Shown here one piece after another: positions 44,867 to 53,236 of a DNA stretch of 64,000 bases. Both the position numbers and the translations under genes were made by a program. Each line of letters opens with the position of its first letter. Positions within the stretch are counted from its first letter, which is position 1. Below the pieces are notes generated by a model. It made no database searches and was not told where the DNA came from. It saw only the letters and a program-made list of their open reading frames with translations. Source of the DNA: Marinifilaceae bacterium (GTDB lineage: Bacteria > Bacteroidota > Bacteroidia > Bacteroidales > Marinifilaceae). The stretch is taken from the NCBI GenBank assembly GCA_025210485.1, contig JAOARN010000047.1:1-64000 (forward strand), written 5' to 3'.

Positions 44867-46174
44867 ATGTCAAAATATGAAATCAAAATGCCTAAAATGG
44901 GCGAAAGTGTGCAAGACGCGAAAATCACAAAAATATTCGTAAATATAGGTCAGGAAATTATAGAAGACGATATACTTTTCGAAATCGCTACAGACAAGGT
45001 TGATTCCGAAATCCCATCAGCTTATGAAGGTATAGTCGAAAAAATTTTATTTGAAGAAGGAGATATTGTAAACGTAGGAGAAACAATAGCTATAATTAAT
45101 TCCGAAAAAGACAGTGATATTTCAAAATCAAACAGTTCTATATCTGACAATCTCCAAGAAGAGAATGATCAGATAAAGAATAATATTCAATATACGAATC
45201 CAAAACCACAAAATTTAGAATCTAATTACTCTGGATTTTTATCACCCTTGGTTAAGAAAATAATAAAAGAGGAAAACATTAGTGAATCCGAACTTGAAAA
45301 TATAATACCCACAGGGAAAAACAACAGAATACAAAAAGATGATATTCTTAATTATATCAGAACAAGAGGCAGCCAAAAAGAAATCATTGTAACAGATAAA
45401 AAAACAGTGTCAGAGAAGATAAAAAAAACAACAATAGATAGCCCACCTATAAAAACAAATACAGGGGACCAAATTTTGGAGATGGATAGGGTTCGCAAAA
45501 TAATCGCTGACAGAATGTTAGATTCGAAAAGCACAATGGCTCATGTAACGGCTGTTGTAGAAGCCGATCTTACAAATCTTGTTAATTGGAGAAATAAACA
45601 TAAAAACTCTTTCTTAGCAAAGAACAGAACAAAATTAACATATATGCCAATGGTAGTTCAGGCTTGCACGAAAGCTTTACATGATTATCCTGAACTAAAC
45701 TCATGGGTTGATAATTATAAAATAATACGCAAACCAGATATAAATATTGGAATTGCAGTAGCCTTGGAGGATAATAATTTAATTGTTCCAGTTGTAAAAA
45801 ACACTAATCATAAAAGCATCTCAGGATTGGCAGTTGAGATAAATGAACTTGCTGATAAGGCTAGAAACTCAAAGCTCGATATTGCCGATTTAGAGAATGG
45901 TAGCTTTACAATATCCAATTTTGGATCATTCGGAAATCTTATTGGAACTCCAATAATCAACAAACCTCAAGTTGCAATTCTAGCTATAGGTACAATTGAG
46001 AAAAAACCTGCTGTGATTGAGACAGAACATGGCGATGCTATTGCAATTAGACATAAAATGTACTTATCTCTTTCTTATGACCATAGGGTAATAGATGGAG
46101 CTTTAGGAGGTAAATTCCTTTCCAAAATAAAAGAGTATTTAGAAAATTTCAATACAAACCAAACACCTGCTTGA
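44867..46174 (+). CDS. Branched-chain 2-oxo acid dehydrogenase E2 (dihydrolipoyl acyltransferase)
   Basis: 435 residues from ATG 44867 (MSKYEIKMPKMGESV, the canonical E2 start). The upstream ATG at 44816 adds an unrelated leader. The lipoyl domain is about 1-80, with lipoyl-Lys44 in EIATDKVDSE. A linker and a peripheral-subunit-binding domain (LSPLVKKIIKEENISESELE) lie at about 125-165. The catalytic acyltransferase domain runs from about 205 to the end, with active-site His406 in SYDHRVIDG. It transfers acyl groups to CoA. One base separates it from the E1 gene. Assignment to the branched-chain rather than the pyruvate complex rests on the fused E1 type. Confidence 0.88.
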   Translation: MSKYEIKMPKMGESVQDAKITKIFVNIGQEIIEDDILFEIATDKVDSEIPSAYEGIVEKILFEEGDIVNVGETIAIINSEKDSDISKSNSSISDNLQEENDQIKNNIQYTNPKPQNLESNYSGFLSPLVKKIIKEENISESELENIIPTGKNNRIQKDDILNYIRTRGSQKEIIVTDKKTVSEKIKKTTIDSPPIKTNTGDQILEMDRVRKIIADRMLDSKSTMAHVTAVVEADLTNLVNWRNKHKNSFLAKNRTKLTYMPMVVQACTKALHDYPELNSWVDNYKIIRKPDINIGIAVALEDNNLIVPVVKNTNHKSISGLAVEINELADKARNSKLDIADLENGSFTISNFGSFGNLIGTPIINKPQVAILAIGTIEKKPAVIETEHGDAIAIRHKMYLSLSYDHRVIDGALGGKFLSKIKEYLENFNTNQTPA

Positions 46175-46175
46175 T

Positions 46176-48200
46176 ATGACTAAAAAATATTCAATAACAA
46201 AAACAGCTAAAGAAAGCCTAAAGAATTGGTTTTACTTATTAGATTTAGGAAGGAAACTAGACCAAAAAGCACCTAATTACCTCAAACAAGCAATAGGATG
46301 GTCCTATCACGCACCATATGCTGGTCATGATGGAATACAGTTAGCCATAGGTTATCATTTCAAGAAACAACAAGATCATTTTTTCCCATATTACAGAGAC
46401 ATGCTAAGCTGCTTGGCTGCAGGACTCAATGCCAAAGAAATAATTCTGAATGGTATTTCCAAAAAAGATGATATAGCCAGCGGAGGAAGACATATGTCTA
46501 ATCATTTTGCAAAACCTGAATGGAATATACATAATGTGTCATCATGTACTGGAAACCACACATTACATGCAGTCGGTGTGGCTAGAGCAATGAAAACCTA
46601 TAAGCGCAAAGCAGTTGTTTTTTCCTCTCAGGGCGAATCTTCCGTATCCGAAGGATATGTATACGAAGCTATAAATGGTGCATCTAAAGAAGGATTACCA
46701 GTGATGTTTGTCATACAGGATAATGGCTATGGTATATCGGTTCCTAAATCGGATCAAACTGGAAATAGAAAAGTTGCTGATAATTTCAGAGGATTCAAAG
46801 ATTTAAAGATAATATACTGCAATGGTAAAGATGTTATTGATTCAATGAATGCTGTTTATGAAGCATACGAATATATAAAGAAAACATCTTGTCCTGTAAT
46901 CGTTTATTCTAATTGTGTAAGGATAGAATCGCACTCTAATTCGGACAAGCACGAACTATATAGAGACCAAAATGAGCTAAACTATGTAAAAACTAATGAC
47001 CCTTACGAAAAGTTTAAGCGCATGTTGTTAAGATACAAGAGGCTTAGCAGCGATGAAATTGAGGAAATATCCAAAAAGGTAGATCAAGAAATTAGCCAAG
47101 CACACAAGTTTGCAATATCTCAAGATGACCCTGATCCGAAATCGATACATGATTTTGTAATTCCCGAACCATATAAAATAGAAACTAGTAAATTAGTAAT
47201 TAGCAAACCTGAGAAAATTAAATTTATTCAAGCTCTTAATACTACTCTCAAGGAGGAATTTGAACACAATGAACATACATTTATTTGGGGTCAAGATATA
47301 GCTAATAAAGATAAAGGTGGTATATTCAATGTTACCAAAGGTATGCAAGAAAAGTTTGGCAAAGAAAGGGTTTTCAATGCCCCTATTGCTGAAGATTTTA
47401 TACTGGGCACAGCCAATGGCATGAGCAGGTTTGATGAAAAGATAAGAATTGTTGTAGAAGGAGCTGAATTTGCAGATTATTTTTGGCCAGCAATGGAACA
47501 ATTTGTTGATAGTTCTCATGATTATTGGAGATCCAATGGTAAGTTTAGTCCTAATATAACAATTCGCCTTGCATCAGGGGGATATATAGGTGGAGGTTTG
47601 TATCATAGTCAGACTATAGAAACTGTTTTAGCAAGCTTCCCAGGGGTAAGAGTTGTTTATCCTAGCTATGCTGATGATGCCGCTGGACTACTGCGAATGT
47701 CAATTAGATCAAGAGGTATCACTGTTTTTTTAGAGCCAAAATATTTATACAACCATCAGGCAGCCGAGGCAGTCGTTCCTGATAATCATATTGTAGAATT
47801 CGGTAAAGCACGAATAAGAAACAAAGGAGATAAATTAAGCATAGTAACATATGGAAATACAACACATATGTGTGAAATGGCAATCAATAATCTTAACATG
47901 AAAGAACAGATTGAATTGATTGATCTTCGCTCCCTTCTCCCTATGGATACTGACACTATAATCAAATCTTTAAAGAAAACATCTAAGCTATTAATCGTTC
48001 ATGAGGATAGAGTATTGAATGGTTTTGGAGCTGAAATTTCAGCTCAAATCTCAGAAAAGGCATTTGAATATTTAGATGCTCCTATAATGAGACTTGGTGC
48101 TGAATTTACTCCAGTAGGATTTAATCCAATTTTGGAGAAAGCTATACTTCCGAATACTGAAAAGATTGAGAAAAAGATTAAAGAAATTATGGCGTTCTAA
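46176..48200 (+). CDS. 2-oxo acid dehydrogenase E1, alpha-beta fusion (BCKDH-type)
   Basis: 674 residues. About 1-335 is the TPP-binding alpha part (APYAGHDGIQLAIGYHFKKQ, SCTGNHTLHAVGVARAM, FSSQGESSVSEGYVYEAING, IQDNGYGISVPKSDQTGN). About 345-674 is the beta part (WGQDIANKDKGGIFNVTKGM, NAPIAEDFILGTANG, ASGGYIGGGLYHSQTIE, EPKYLYN, VHEDRVLNGFGAEI). Fused E1 of this type is common in Bacteroidota and is annotated as branched-chain alpha-keto acid dehydrogenase. It decarboxylates the keto acids of Val, Leu and Ile. E3 (lipoamide dehydrogenase) is not in the window. Confidence 0.9.
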   Translation: MTKKYSITKTAKESLKNWFYLLDLGRKLDQKAPNYLKQAIGWSYHAPYAGHDGIQLAIGYHFKKQQDHFFPYYRDMLSCLAAGLNAKEIILNGISKKDDIASGGRHMSNHFAKPEWNIHNVSSCTGNHTLHAVGVARAMKTYKRKAVVFSSQGESSVSEGYVYEAINGASKEGLPVMFVIQDNGYGISVPKSDQTGNRKVADNFRGFKDLKIIYCNGKDVIDSMNAVYEAYEYIKKTSCPVIVYSNCVRIESHSNSDKHELYRDQNELNYVKTNDPYEKFKRMLLRYKRLSSDEIEEISKKVDQEISQAHKFAISQDDPDPKSIHDFVIPEPYKIETSKLVISKPEKIKFIQALNTTLKEEFEHNEHTFIWGQDIANKDKGGIFNVTKGMQEKFGKERVFNAPIAEDFILGTANGMSRFDEKIRIVVEGAEFADYFWPAMEQFVDSSHDYWRSNGKFSPNITIRLASGGYIGGGLYHSQTIETVLASFPGVRVVYPSYADDAAGLLRMSIRSRGITVFLEPKYLYNHQAAEAVVPDNHIVEFGKARIRNKGDKLSIVTYGNTTHMCEMAINNLNMKEQIELIDLRSLLPMDTDTIIKSLKKTSKLLIVHEDRVLNGFGAEISAQISEKAFEYLDAPIMRLGAEFTPVGFNPILEKAILPNTEKIEKKIKEIMAF

Positions 48201-48226
48201 AAAAACTCTTTACTAAAAATTTAAAT

Positions 48227-48742
48227 ATGAAAAACATTGCAATATTATATAGTTTTAACACAAATAAAACAAAAAAAATAGCACAAGTAATCTCTCATGA
48301 ACTTGAACGAAGTTCAAATATCAATATTAAACATATTGATATTGACTTTGCTTCAAAGGATGATATTCTTGGGTTTGACAATTATATATTAGGAGTCCCA
48401 ACATGGTTTGATGGCGAGCTCCCAATTGCCTGGGACGAATTCCTCCCTTCGATAGATGATACTGATTTTACTGGTAAAAAAATCGCGATTTTTGGACTTG
48501 CGGATCAAAAAGGATATCCTGATAATTTTGCGGATGGGATTGGACTGATTGCTAAAATATTTGAAGAAAAATCAGCGACTATAATTGGTCATACTAGTAC
48601 CGATACATATATTTACAATAAATCACTTGCAGAAAAAAATAAAATGTTTCAAGGTTTGGTCATTGATATTGAAAATCAAAATAGTATGACCAATAACAGA
48701 ATTGAAAAATGGGCGGAATCCATACAAAAAGAAATAATCTAA
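48227..48742 (+). CDS. Flavodoxin
   Basis: 171 residues, a long-chain flavodoxin. The FMN-phosphate loop is LYSFNTNKTKKIAQVI. LGVPTWFDGELPIAWDEFLP carries the Trp that stacks on FMN, and AIFGLADQKGYPDNFADGIG the Tyr-side loop. It is a low-potential cytoplasmic electron carrier. It starts 27 bp after the E1 gene and is followed by a strong terminator, so it is probably co-transcribed with the keto-acid dehydrogenase. The functional link is not obvious, since that complex reduces NAD rather than flavodoxin. Confidence 0.92.
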   Translation: MKNIAILYSFNTNKTKKIAQVISHELERSSNINIKHIDIDFASKDDILGFDNYILGVPTWFDGELPIAWDEFLPSIDDTDFTGKKIAIFGLADQKGYPDNFADGIGLIAKIFEEKSATIIGHTSTDTYIYNKSLAEKNKMFQGLVIDIENQNSMTNNRIEKWAESIQKEII

Positions 48743-48753
48743 TATTGGTAGAA

Positions 48754-48795
48754 AAAAATCCTCAAATGATCAATATTTTCATTTGAGGATTTTTC
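48754..48795 (+). terminator. Intrinsic terminator of E2-E1-flavodoxin operon
   Basis: A 16-bp stem (48754-48769 with 48779-48794, core ATCCTCAAATGA) has a 9-nt loop and a T-run on the plus strand, 11 bp after the flavodoxin stop. Confidence 0.9.
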
Positions 48796-48905
48796 ATAAA
48801 GCTAATTCACAAACTTTTAGTTCTAAACATGCCTTTAACATAGCTTGTATTTTACATAAATATACTTAGATGAAAAATATGTAAAATACTTTTTTCGACA
48901 AAAAA

Positions 48906-49301
48906 TTAAAAATGAACTCCTTTTGTGTAATACCACTGACCATCCTCATTTATAAAATCTGACAATTCATGAATTCTTTCTAATTGACCATCTAAAATAT
49001 AGCTTGCTATAAATTCTACTTTCCCACTTGTAGAATACTTATCTCCTTTTTTTGTTTTTTTTATCTCTAATCCTTGCCAATCTGCTTTCTTAAGATAATT
49101 AACGGATTCTAGAACATCCATTATATTGCGACTTGAATGGTGATGGGTTTTTATTAGATAATCAGCATTGGATAATGTAAATGCGGTATATCGTGATCGC
49201 ATTAGTTGTTCGGCTGTTGCTGCTGGTCTTTCTCCTTTTATTATTGATATACAACATGATGATGCTTCTAAATTGGAACCACATGGGCATTTTTCTTTCA
49301 T
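48906..49301 (-). CDS. YchJ-family (UPF0225) SEC-C-motif protein
   Basis: 131 residues. The N-terminal SEC-C zinc motif CPCGSNLEASSCC is followed by the UPF0225/YchJ body (TAEQLMRSRYTAFTLSNADYL, TADW-like KKADWQGLEI, VEFIASYILDG, GQWYYTKG). The function of YchJ proteins is not established. A zinc-binding adaptor role is only suggested by the SEC-C motif. It stands alone. A longer overlapping frame on the same strand (49162-49449) is in a different phase and not real. Confidence 0.9.
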   Translation of the reverse strand: MKEKCPCGSNLEASSCCISIIKGERPAATAEQLMRSRYTAFTLSNADYLIKTHHHSSRNIMDVLESVNYLKKADWQGLEIKKTKKGDKYSTSGKVEFIASYILDGQLERIHELSDFINEDGQWYYTKGVHF

Positions 49302-49758
49302 TTTTTAATTTTATAAAATTAATAGAATGAGCTTCATTCCTAGTGAGCATTGTCACATAGTTGAGATAGCTACTTTTACCAATGCAAATAAATGTATTTT
49401 TATGGAAAAACAAGAAAGCTCGATGGGTTTGATTTGTATTCTTAGCCACACACAGTGAACCCCGATGGGGTTCATTTGTATTTTTAGCTTGTATTTTCGA
49501 TCCATATACAGGAAACCCCGATGGGGTTTATATTATTATTGTTTCTTAAAATATAAACATTAATCTATTTTACTTATTCATAATCGTTTCGCACCTACGG
49601 TGCTAGAGACAGGGAAGCCCGATGGGCTTGATATGTATTCTTAGCTTTTTTTTATATACAGGAAACCCCGATGGGGTTCATTTGTATTCTTAGCTTATCT
49701 TTTGTGCCATAGACGGAAAGCCCGATGGGCTTTATATTATTGCTATGCGAATTTTTGT
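49302..49758. repeat. Left arm of the RAYT hairpin-repeat array (6 units)
   Basis: Six direct repeats, all in the same orientation, with hairpin cores near 49415-49430, 49458-49472, 49514-49528, 49615-49629, 49664-49678 and 49718-49732. The core alternates between AAGCCCGATGGGCTT and AACCCCGATGGGGTT, so both stem sides change together. Each is usually preceded by ATACAGG and followed by TTGTATTCTTAGC. A separate small palindrome GCACCTACGGTGC lies at about 49591. No gene in this stretch. Confidence 0.85.
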
Positions 49759-50220
49759 TTATTCGATCCAGTCAAATAAATATCTTTCTTCGTATTCTAC
49801 CTGAAATTTGTGTAATATTAAAAGATATTCATCTTTAAATGTGCGTTTTCTATGATGTTCTTCTTGATTTAATATATAATTAACTACATTCTTGATGTGG
49901 CTCTGTGAATACGAAAATGCTCCAAATCCTCCTTGCCATCGAAATAAGCTTTTAATCCATTTTTTATCATTTATATATTTGGAGGAAGCTATTTTTATAT
50001 CATGTACTAAATCTGATATTGAAATATTGGGTTTCATTCCTACAAATAAATGAATATGGTCTGGCATTGCAAATATGGCTAGTAATTTTTGTCCTCTATT
50101 GCTTACAATACCTGTTATAAATTTATGTAATTCTTCTCTATGTTCTCTAGGGATTAAACTTTCTCTATATTTTACTGTAAATACAATTTGAATATGTATT
50201 TGAGAATATGTATTTGCCAT
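49759..50220 (-). CDS. IS200/IS605-type Y1 transposase (REP-associated, RAYT-like)
   Basis: 153 residues, full length for IS200-type TnpA. The HUH metal motif is in MPDHIHLFVGM, the N-terminal strand is IHIQIVFTVKYRESLI, and the catalytic Tyr region is WQGGFGAFSYSQSHIKNVV. These enzymes cut and rejoin single-stranded DNA at hairpins. The gene stands inside a 13-copy array of imperfect palindromes, the arrangement seen for REP-associated tyrosine transposases. It appears intact, starting at ATG 50220. No TnpB gene accompanies it. Confidence 0.92.
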   Translation of the reverse strand: MANTYSQIHIQIVFTVKYRESLIPREHREELHKFITGIVSNRGQKLLAIFAMPDHIHLFVGMKPNISISDLVHDIKIASSKYINDKKWIKSLFRWQGGFGAFSYSQSHIKNVVNYILNQEEHHRKRTFKDEYLLILHKFQVEYEERYLFDWIE

Positions 50221-50580
50221 AATATTATTTTTTTTGTTTATGTACAGGAAAGCCCGAGGGGCTTGATTTGTGTTCTTATTTTTTCTTTTTATATACAGGA
50301 AAGCCCCATGGGCTTGATCTGTGTTCTTATTTTTTCTTTTTATATACAGGAAAGCCCCATGGGCTTGATCTGTGTTCTTATTTTTTCTTCTTATATACAG
50401 GAAAGCCCGATGGGCTTGATTTGTATTCTTATTTTTTCTTATTATATACAGGGAAGCCCGATGGGCTTGATTTGTATACTTGCATTATATACAGGGAAGC
50501 ACGATGGGCTTGATTAGCATTTCTACCCTGTTTTTTCCTGCCATATACAGGATAGCCCGAGGGGCTTGATTTGTATTTAT
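50221..50580. repeat. Right arm of the RAYT hairpin-repeat array (7 units)
   Basis: Seven direct units with cores starting near 50250, 50301, 50352, 50403, 50454, 50497 and 50553. The first five are spaced exactly 51 bp apart and the last two intervals are 43 and 56 bp. The unit is ATACAGGAAAGCCCGATGGG, then CTTGATTTGTATTCTTATTT and a T-rich tail. Variants (GCCCGAGGGGC, GCCCCATGGGC) keep the stem. ORFs read through the repeats only because 51 is a multiple of three. Confidence 0.88.
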
Positions 50581-50829
50581 TTTAATCTATTCTATTCTTA
50601 CGGATTTATTTACAGATTGGTTACACTTACGAATTCTTATTTTCTATTTGTATCTATTTCAATATTGTTAATACATATACTTAGAAATATTTTGTTTTTG
50701 CAGTTTCCGTATGCTGTTAACATAAATTCCAAACATTTAATTATATAGAATTTAAAATTTAGGCAAAAAATAAAGAATCGCAACATAAAATATGTATATT
50801 GTGCAACAAACACCAAAATAGTACACAAG
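50581..50829. other. Region between repeat array and ECF sigma gene
   Basis: 249 bp, AT-rich. It should contain the promoter of the sigma-factor gene; TATATTGTG around 50796-50804 is a loose -7 candidate without a clear -33. Short frames here are not supported. Confidence 0.3.
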
Positions 50830-51402
50830 TTGAACGCACAAATAAGTATAAATAAAACATCTCTAAGCCAAAAAGAATATCAAAATCTATTTAATGAACA
50901 GTACCCACCTCTATGTTTTTTTGCTAATAAGTTTATTAACGATATGTCCGTAAGTAAGGATATAGTTCAGGACATATTTGTAAAAATATGGGAAGGTAAA
51001 ATAAACATAAATAAAACTAAATCTGTAAAATCATTTTTATACACTATAGTCAAAAATGAATGTGTCGACTATATAAAATTCAAGATCAAAGAGAAAGATA
51101 GTCTAAAATATATTGCAGAGTTGACCAATGATCTATCTTTCGATAAAGCTATGATTGAAGAAGAAATACATTTTCAAATTCATTTAGCAATTAAAAAACT
51201 CTCCATTAAATCTCAAGAGATAATTATATTAACACTGGGGGGAATGACTAATCCTGAAATTGCTGAAGAACTCGAAATTTCTATTAACACGGTGAAGACG
51301 ATAAAGAAAAGAGCCTATAAAAACTTGAGAGAAGAAATAAGAACAAAAAATATTGATACAAATAAAGCAAATTATATTCTTATGCTTTTGTTTGGAGAAT
51401 AG
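50830..51402 (+). CDS. ECF-type RNA polymerase sigma factor
   Basis: 190 residues. Sigma region 2 lies at about 17-85 (YQNLFNEQYPPLCFFANKFI, SKDIVQDIFVKIWE, SFLYTIVKNECVDYIK). Region 4 is at about 125-185 (AIKKLSIKSQEIIILTLGGM, TNPEIAEELEISINTVKTIK). This is the ECF layout of the FecI/SusR-linked group in Bacteroidota. The start is taken as TTG 50830. The frame is open further upstream without an ATG, and the first internal ATG (residue 39) would cut region 2. No anti-sigma FecR gene is adjacent, and the next gene is convergent. The FecR at 63298 belongs to a different locus. Confidence 0.87.
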   Translation: MNAQISINKTSLSQKEYQNLFNEQYPPLCFFANKFINDMSVSKDIVQDIFVKIWEGKININKTKSVKSFLYTIVKNECVDYIKFKIKEKDSLKYIAELTNDLSFDKAMIEEEIHFQIHLAIKKLSIKSQEIIILTLGGMTNPEIAEELEISINTVKTIKKRAYKNLREEIRTKNIDTNKANYILMLLFGE

Positions 51403-51437
51403 CAATACCAATATATTTTGATATAGAAAAATCTTAA

Positions 51438-51501
51438 AAAAGAAACTGTATAATATTTAGCACATGATTATTATATAAAAACCCAATCATACAGTTTCTT
51501 T
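51438..51501. terminator. Terminator between ECF sigma and phosphoesterase genes
   Basis: AAAGAAACTGTAT (51439-51451) pairs perfectly with ATACAGTTTCTTT (51489-51501) across a 37-nt AT-rich loop. It lies between two convergent genes and has A/T-rich flanks on both sides, so it may serve both. T-runs are short. Confidence 0.6.
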
Positions 51502-51585
51502 AATACAGACTATAAGCAGTTGTTTCAGTGATTTGTGAGCTAACAACCGATACTATTTATGCTCATAATATAGTTCAACAACTAA

Positions 51586-53076
51586 TTATGGTTTAATAAT
51601 AAAAGATTGTTTTATATTCAAACCATACTTATCATAAGCTATAAAATTTATACGAGATGTTTTACTTAATAAATTCTCATCCAAATTTAATTTCCATATA
51701 TGATTCGATTTTGATTTACGTAAAACAGCCTTATTGCTATTCCCAGAAGGATATAATTTATTTTTATTCAAATACACAATTCTTCTAACAAAGGGATCGG
51801 TTACTTTAATTTTTTGACATTTTATTTTTTTATTTCCAATATACGCATATAGCTGAGTACTATCGCTTGCTGCATATAGATTCACTAGTAGGGTCTTATT
51901 ATCATAAACATCAAAATCTTCAATCTTTAAATTCAAACTATCTTGATTTTTATACCAAATGCTCATCTGCCTTATTTTGTCTCCATTTACCATTTTATAT
52001 TTAAAATCGTAAACTCCATTTGCTTTTATATTTAAAACAAGATATCCTCTAGGACTCCCGCACTGCATAATTGAAGCAGGTACACCGAAAATATTTTTCT
52101 CACCTCTCCAAAAATTTCCACAAGTAGCACCACAATTAATCTCATGAATAATTTTACCATTTGGGCAAGCATGAAAATTCCTACTAAAAGTATGCATATG
52201 AGCACTTATGACTAAAATATTTTTACAATTCTGCAATACAGTTAACAATAAATCCTTATTTTTTGAATACTTCAGAGGTGCATGCATACATAAAATTAAA
52301 TTTTGATTAGGATATAATTTTGCTAATTGTTCAATAAGCCTTATTTGAAATTCTGAAATTTGGGCTTTATATCCTTTCTTTGATTCAGGAAAAATATTAT
52401 TAATCCCTACAATCAAATTATTTGAAACATTATAGGCGAAATTCTGACTCCCGAAACAATCTTCAAACTTGTTCACTTGATTATCAGAATTAAGATTACG
52501 ATCATGATTTCCAAATATACAGGAATATTTACGACCGATTTGTTCAATTATATCCTTTTGACCTTGAATTAAATTAGGATTTTCATTTACCAAATCACCC
52601 ATATAAATATCCAAATCTGAATTCGAATTAGCTAATTCACTATAAATGGAAGATATTGCATATTTTGTTTCAATAGAGTCATTTACTTGTACATCACCAA
52701 TAAAATTTAGCCTCATTTCTTTATCAATATCATAATCAGAACGCACAAAACCTATATAAACACTGTCAGAATCCTTTGATAGTTCAACTTTGGAATTGAT
52801 CAATTTAGATTTAGGATTAAATGCCTGAAATTTAGGAGGTGCAACAGCAGAAATAAATCTATCCGATTCATCTTCCAATACAAAAAAGGCCTTCTTGTTA
52901 CTTATAGTAAAATTAGATTTTCCAAACACCAATACATTTTTCAGGAGTTTATCCTTCTTATCAAATTTACCATTGCGATTAACGTCCTCATAGGTATAGC
53001 CTGATATTTTTTTGGCATACAAGAGGCTTATCGAACTTATAAAAACAAGAACAATTAATAATATTTTTTTATTCAT
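51586..53076 (-). CDS. Secreted calcineurin-like metallophosphoesterase
   Basis: 496 residues from ATG 53076 (MNKKILLIVLVFISSISLLY, a signal peptide). The ATG at 53100 gives an 8-residue leader without purpose. About 25-110 is an SdrD-B/MetallophosN-like module (GYTYEDVNRNGKFDKKD). The catalytic domain spans about 120-340, with GDVQVND (metal Asp), YMGDLVNEN, IFGNHDRNLN, LILCMHAPLK and ILVISAHMHTFSR. The C-terminal 150 residues are a beta-rich MetallophosC-like domain. It hydrolyses phosphomono- or diesters outside the cytoplasm, and the substrate is not known. Confidence 0.88.
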   Translation of the reverse strand: MNKKILLIVLVFISSISLLYAKKISGYTYEDVNRNGKFDKKDKLLKNVLVFGKSNFTISNKKAFFVLEDESDRFISAVAPPKFQAFNPKSKLINSKVELSKDSDSVYIGFVRSDYDIDKEMRLNFIGDVQVNDSIETKYAISSIYSELANSNSDLDIYMGDLVNENPNLIQGQKDIIEQIGRKYSCIFGNHDRNLNSDNQVNKFEDCFGSQNFAYNVSNNLIVGINNIFPESKKGYKAQISEFQIRLIEQLAKLYPNQNLILCMHAPLKYSKNKDLLLTVLQNCKNILVISAHMHTFSRNFHACPNGKIIHEINCGATCGNFWRGEKNIFGVPASIMQCGSPRGYLVLNIKANGVYDFKYKMVNGDKIRQMSIWYKNQDSLNLKIEDFDVYDNKTLLVNLYAASDSTQLYAYIGNKKIKCQKIKVTDPFVRRIVYLNKNKLYPSGNSNKAVLRKSKSNHIWKLNLDENLLSKTSRINFIAYDKYGLNIKQSFIIKP

Positions 53077-53156
53077 AAGTAAGCTATTAAAAACAATCAA
53101 AATAGAAACTTTTTATTAGAACAAAATAAGTCTATAAACAAAGCTCCAAAACACTC

Positions 53157-53202
53157 AAAAAAACAAAACCGGAAGATAATAAAATCAACCGGCATTGTTT
53201 TA
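53157..53202 (-). terminator. Terminator of M16/lipoprotein operon
   Basis: On the minus strand AAAACAA..GCCGG pairs with CCGG..TTTTGTTTT across an AT-rich loop, with a T-run following. It lies about 35 bp after the lipoprotein stop at 53237. Confidence 0.6.
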
Positions 53203-53236
53203 ATATAATTCAAATCTATCTTACAGTATACAGGGA

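Noticed and set aside
49162-49449. 95-residue minus-strand ORF
   Set aside because: It overlaps the YchJ gene in another phase and extends into the repeat array.
50188-50517. Plus-strand ORFs coding repeated GLICVLIFSFYIQESP-type peptides
   Set aside because: They arise because the non-coding 51-bp hairpin repeats are a multiple of three; two frames give similar peptides and no start context or homology is seen.
50250-50567. CRISPR array suggested by regular 51-bp spacing
   Set aside because: The sequence between the hairpin cores is itself conserved, so there are no unique spacers, and no cas genes are present.
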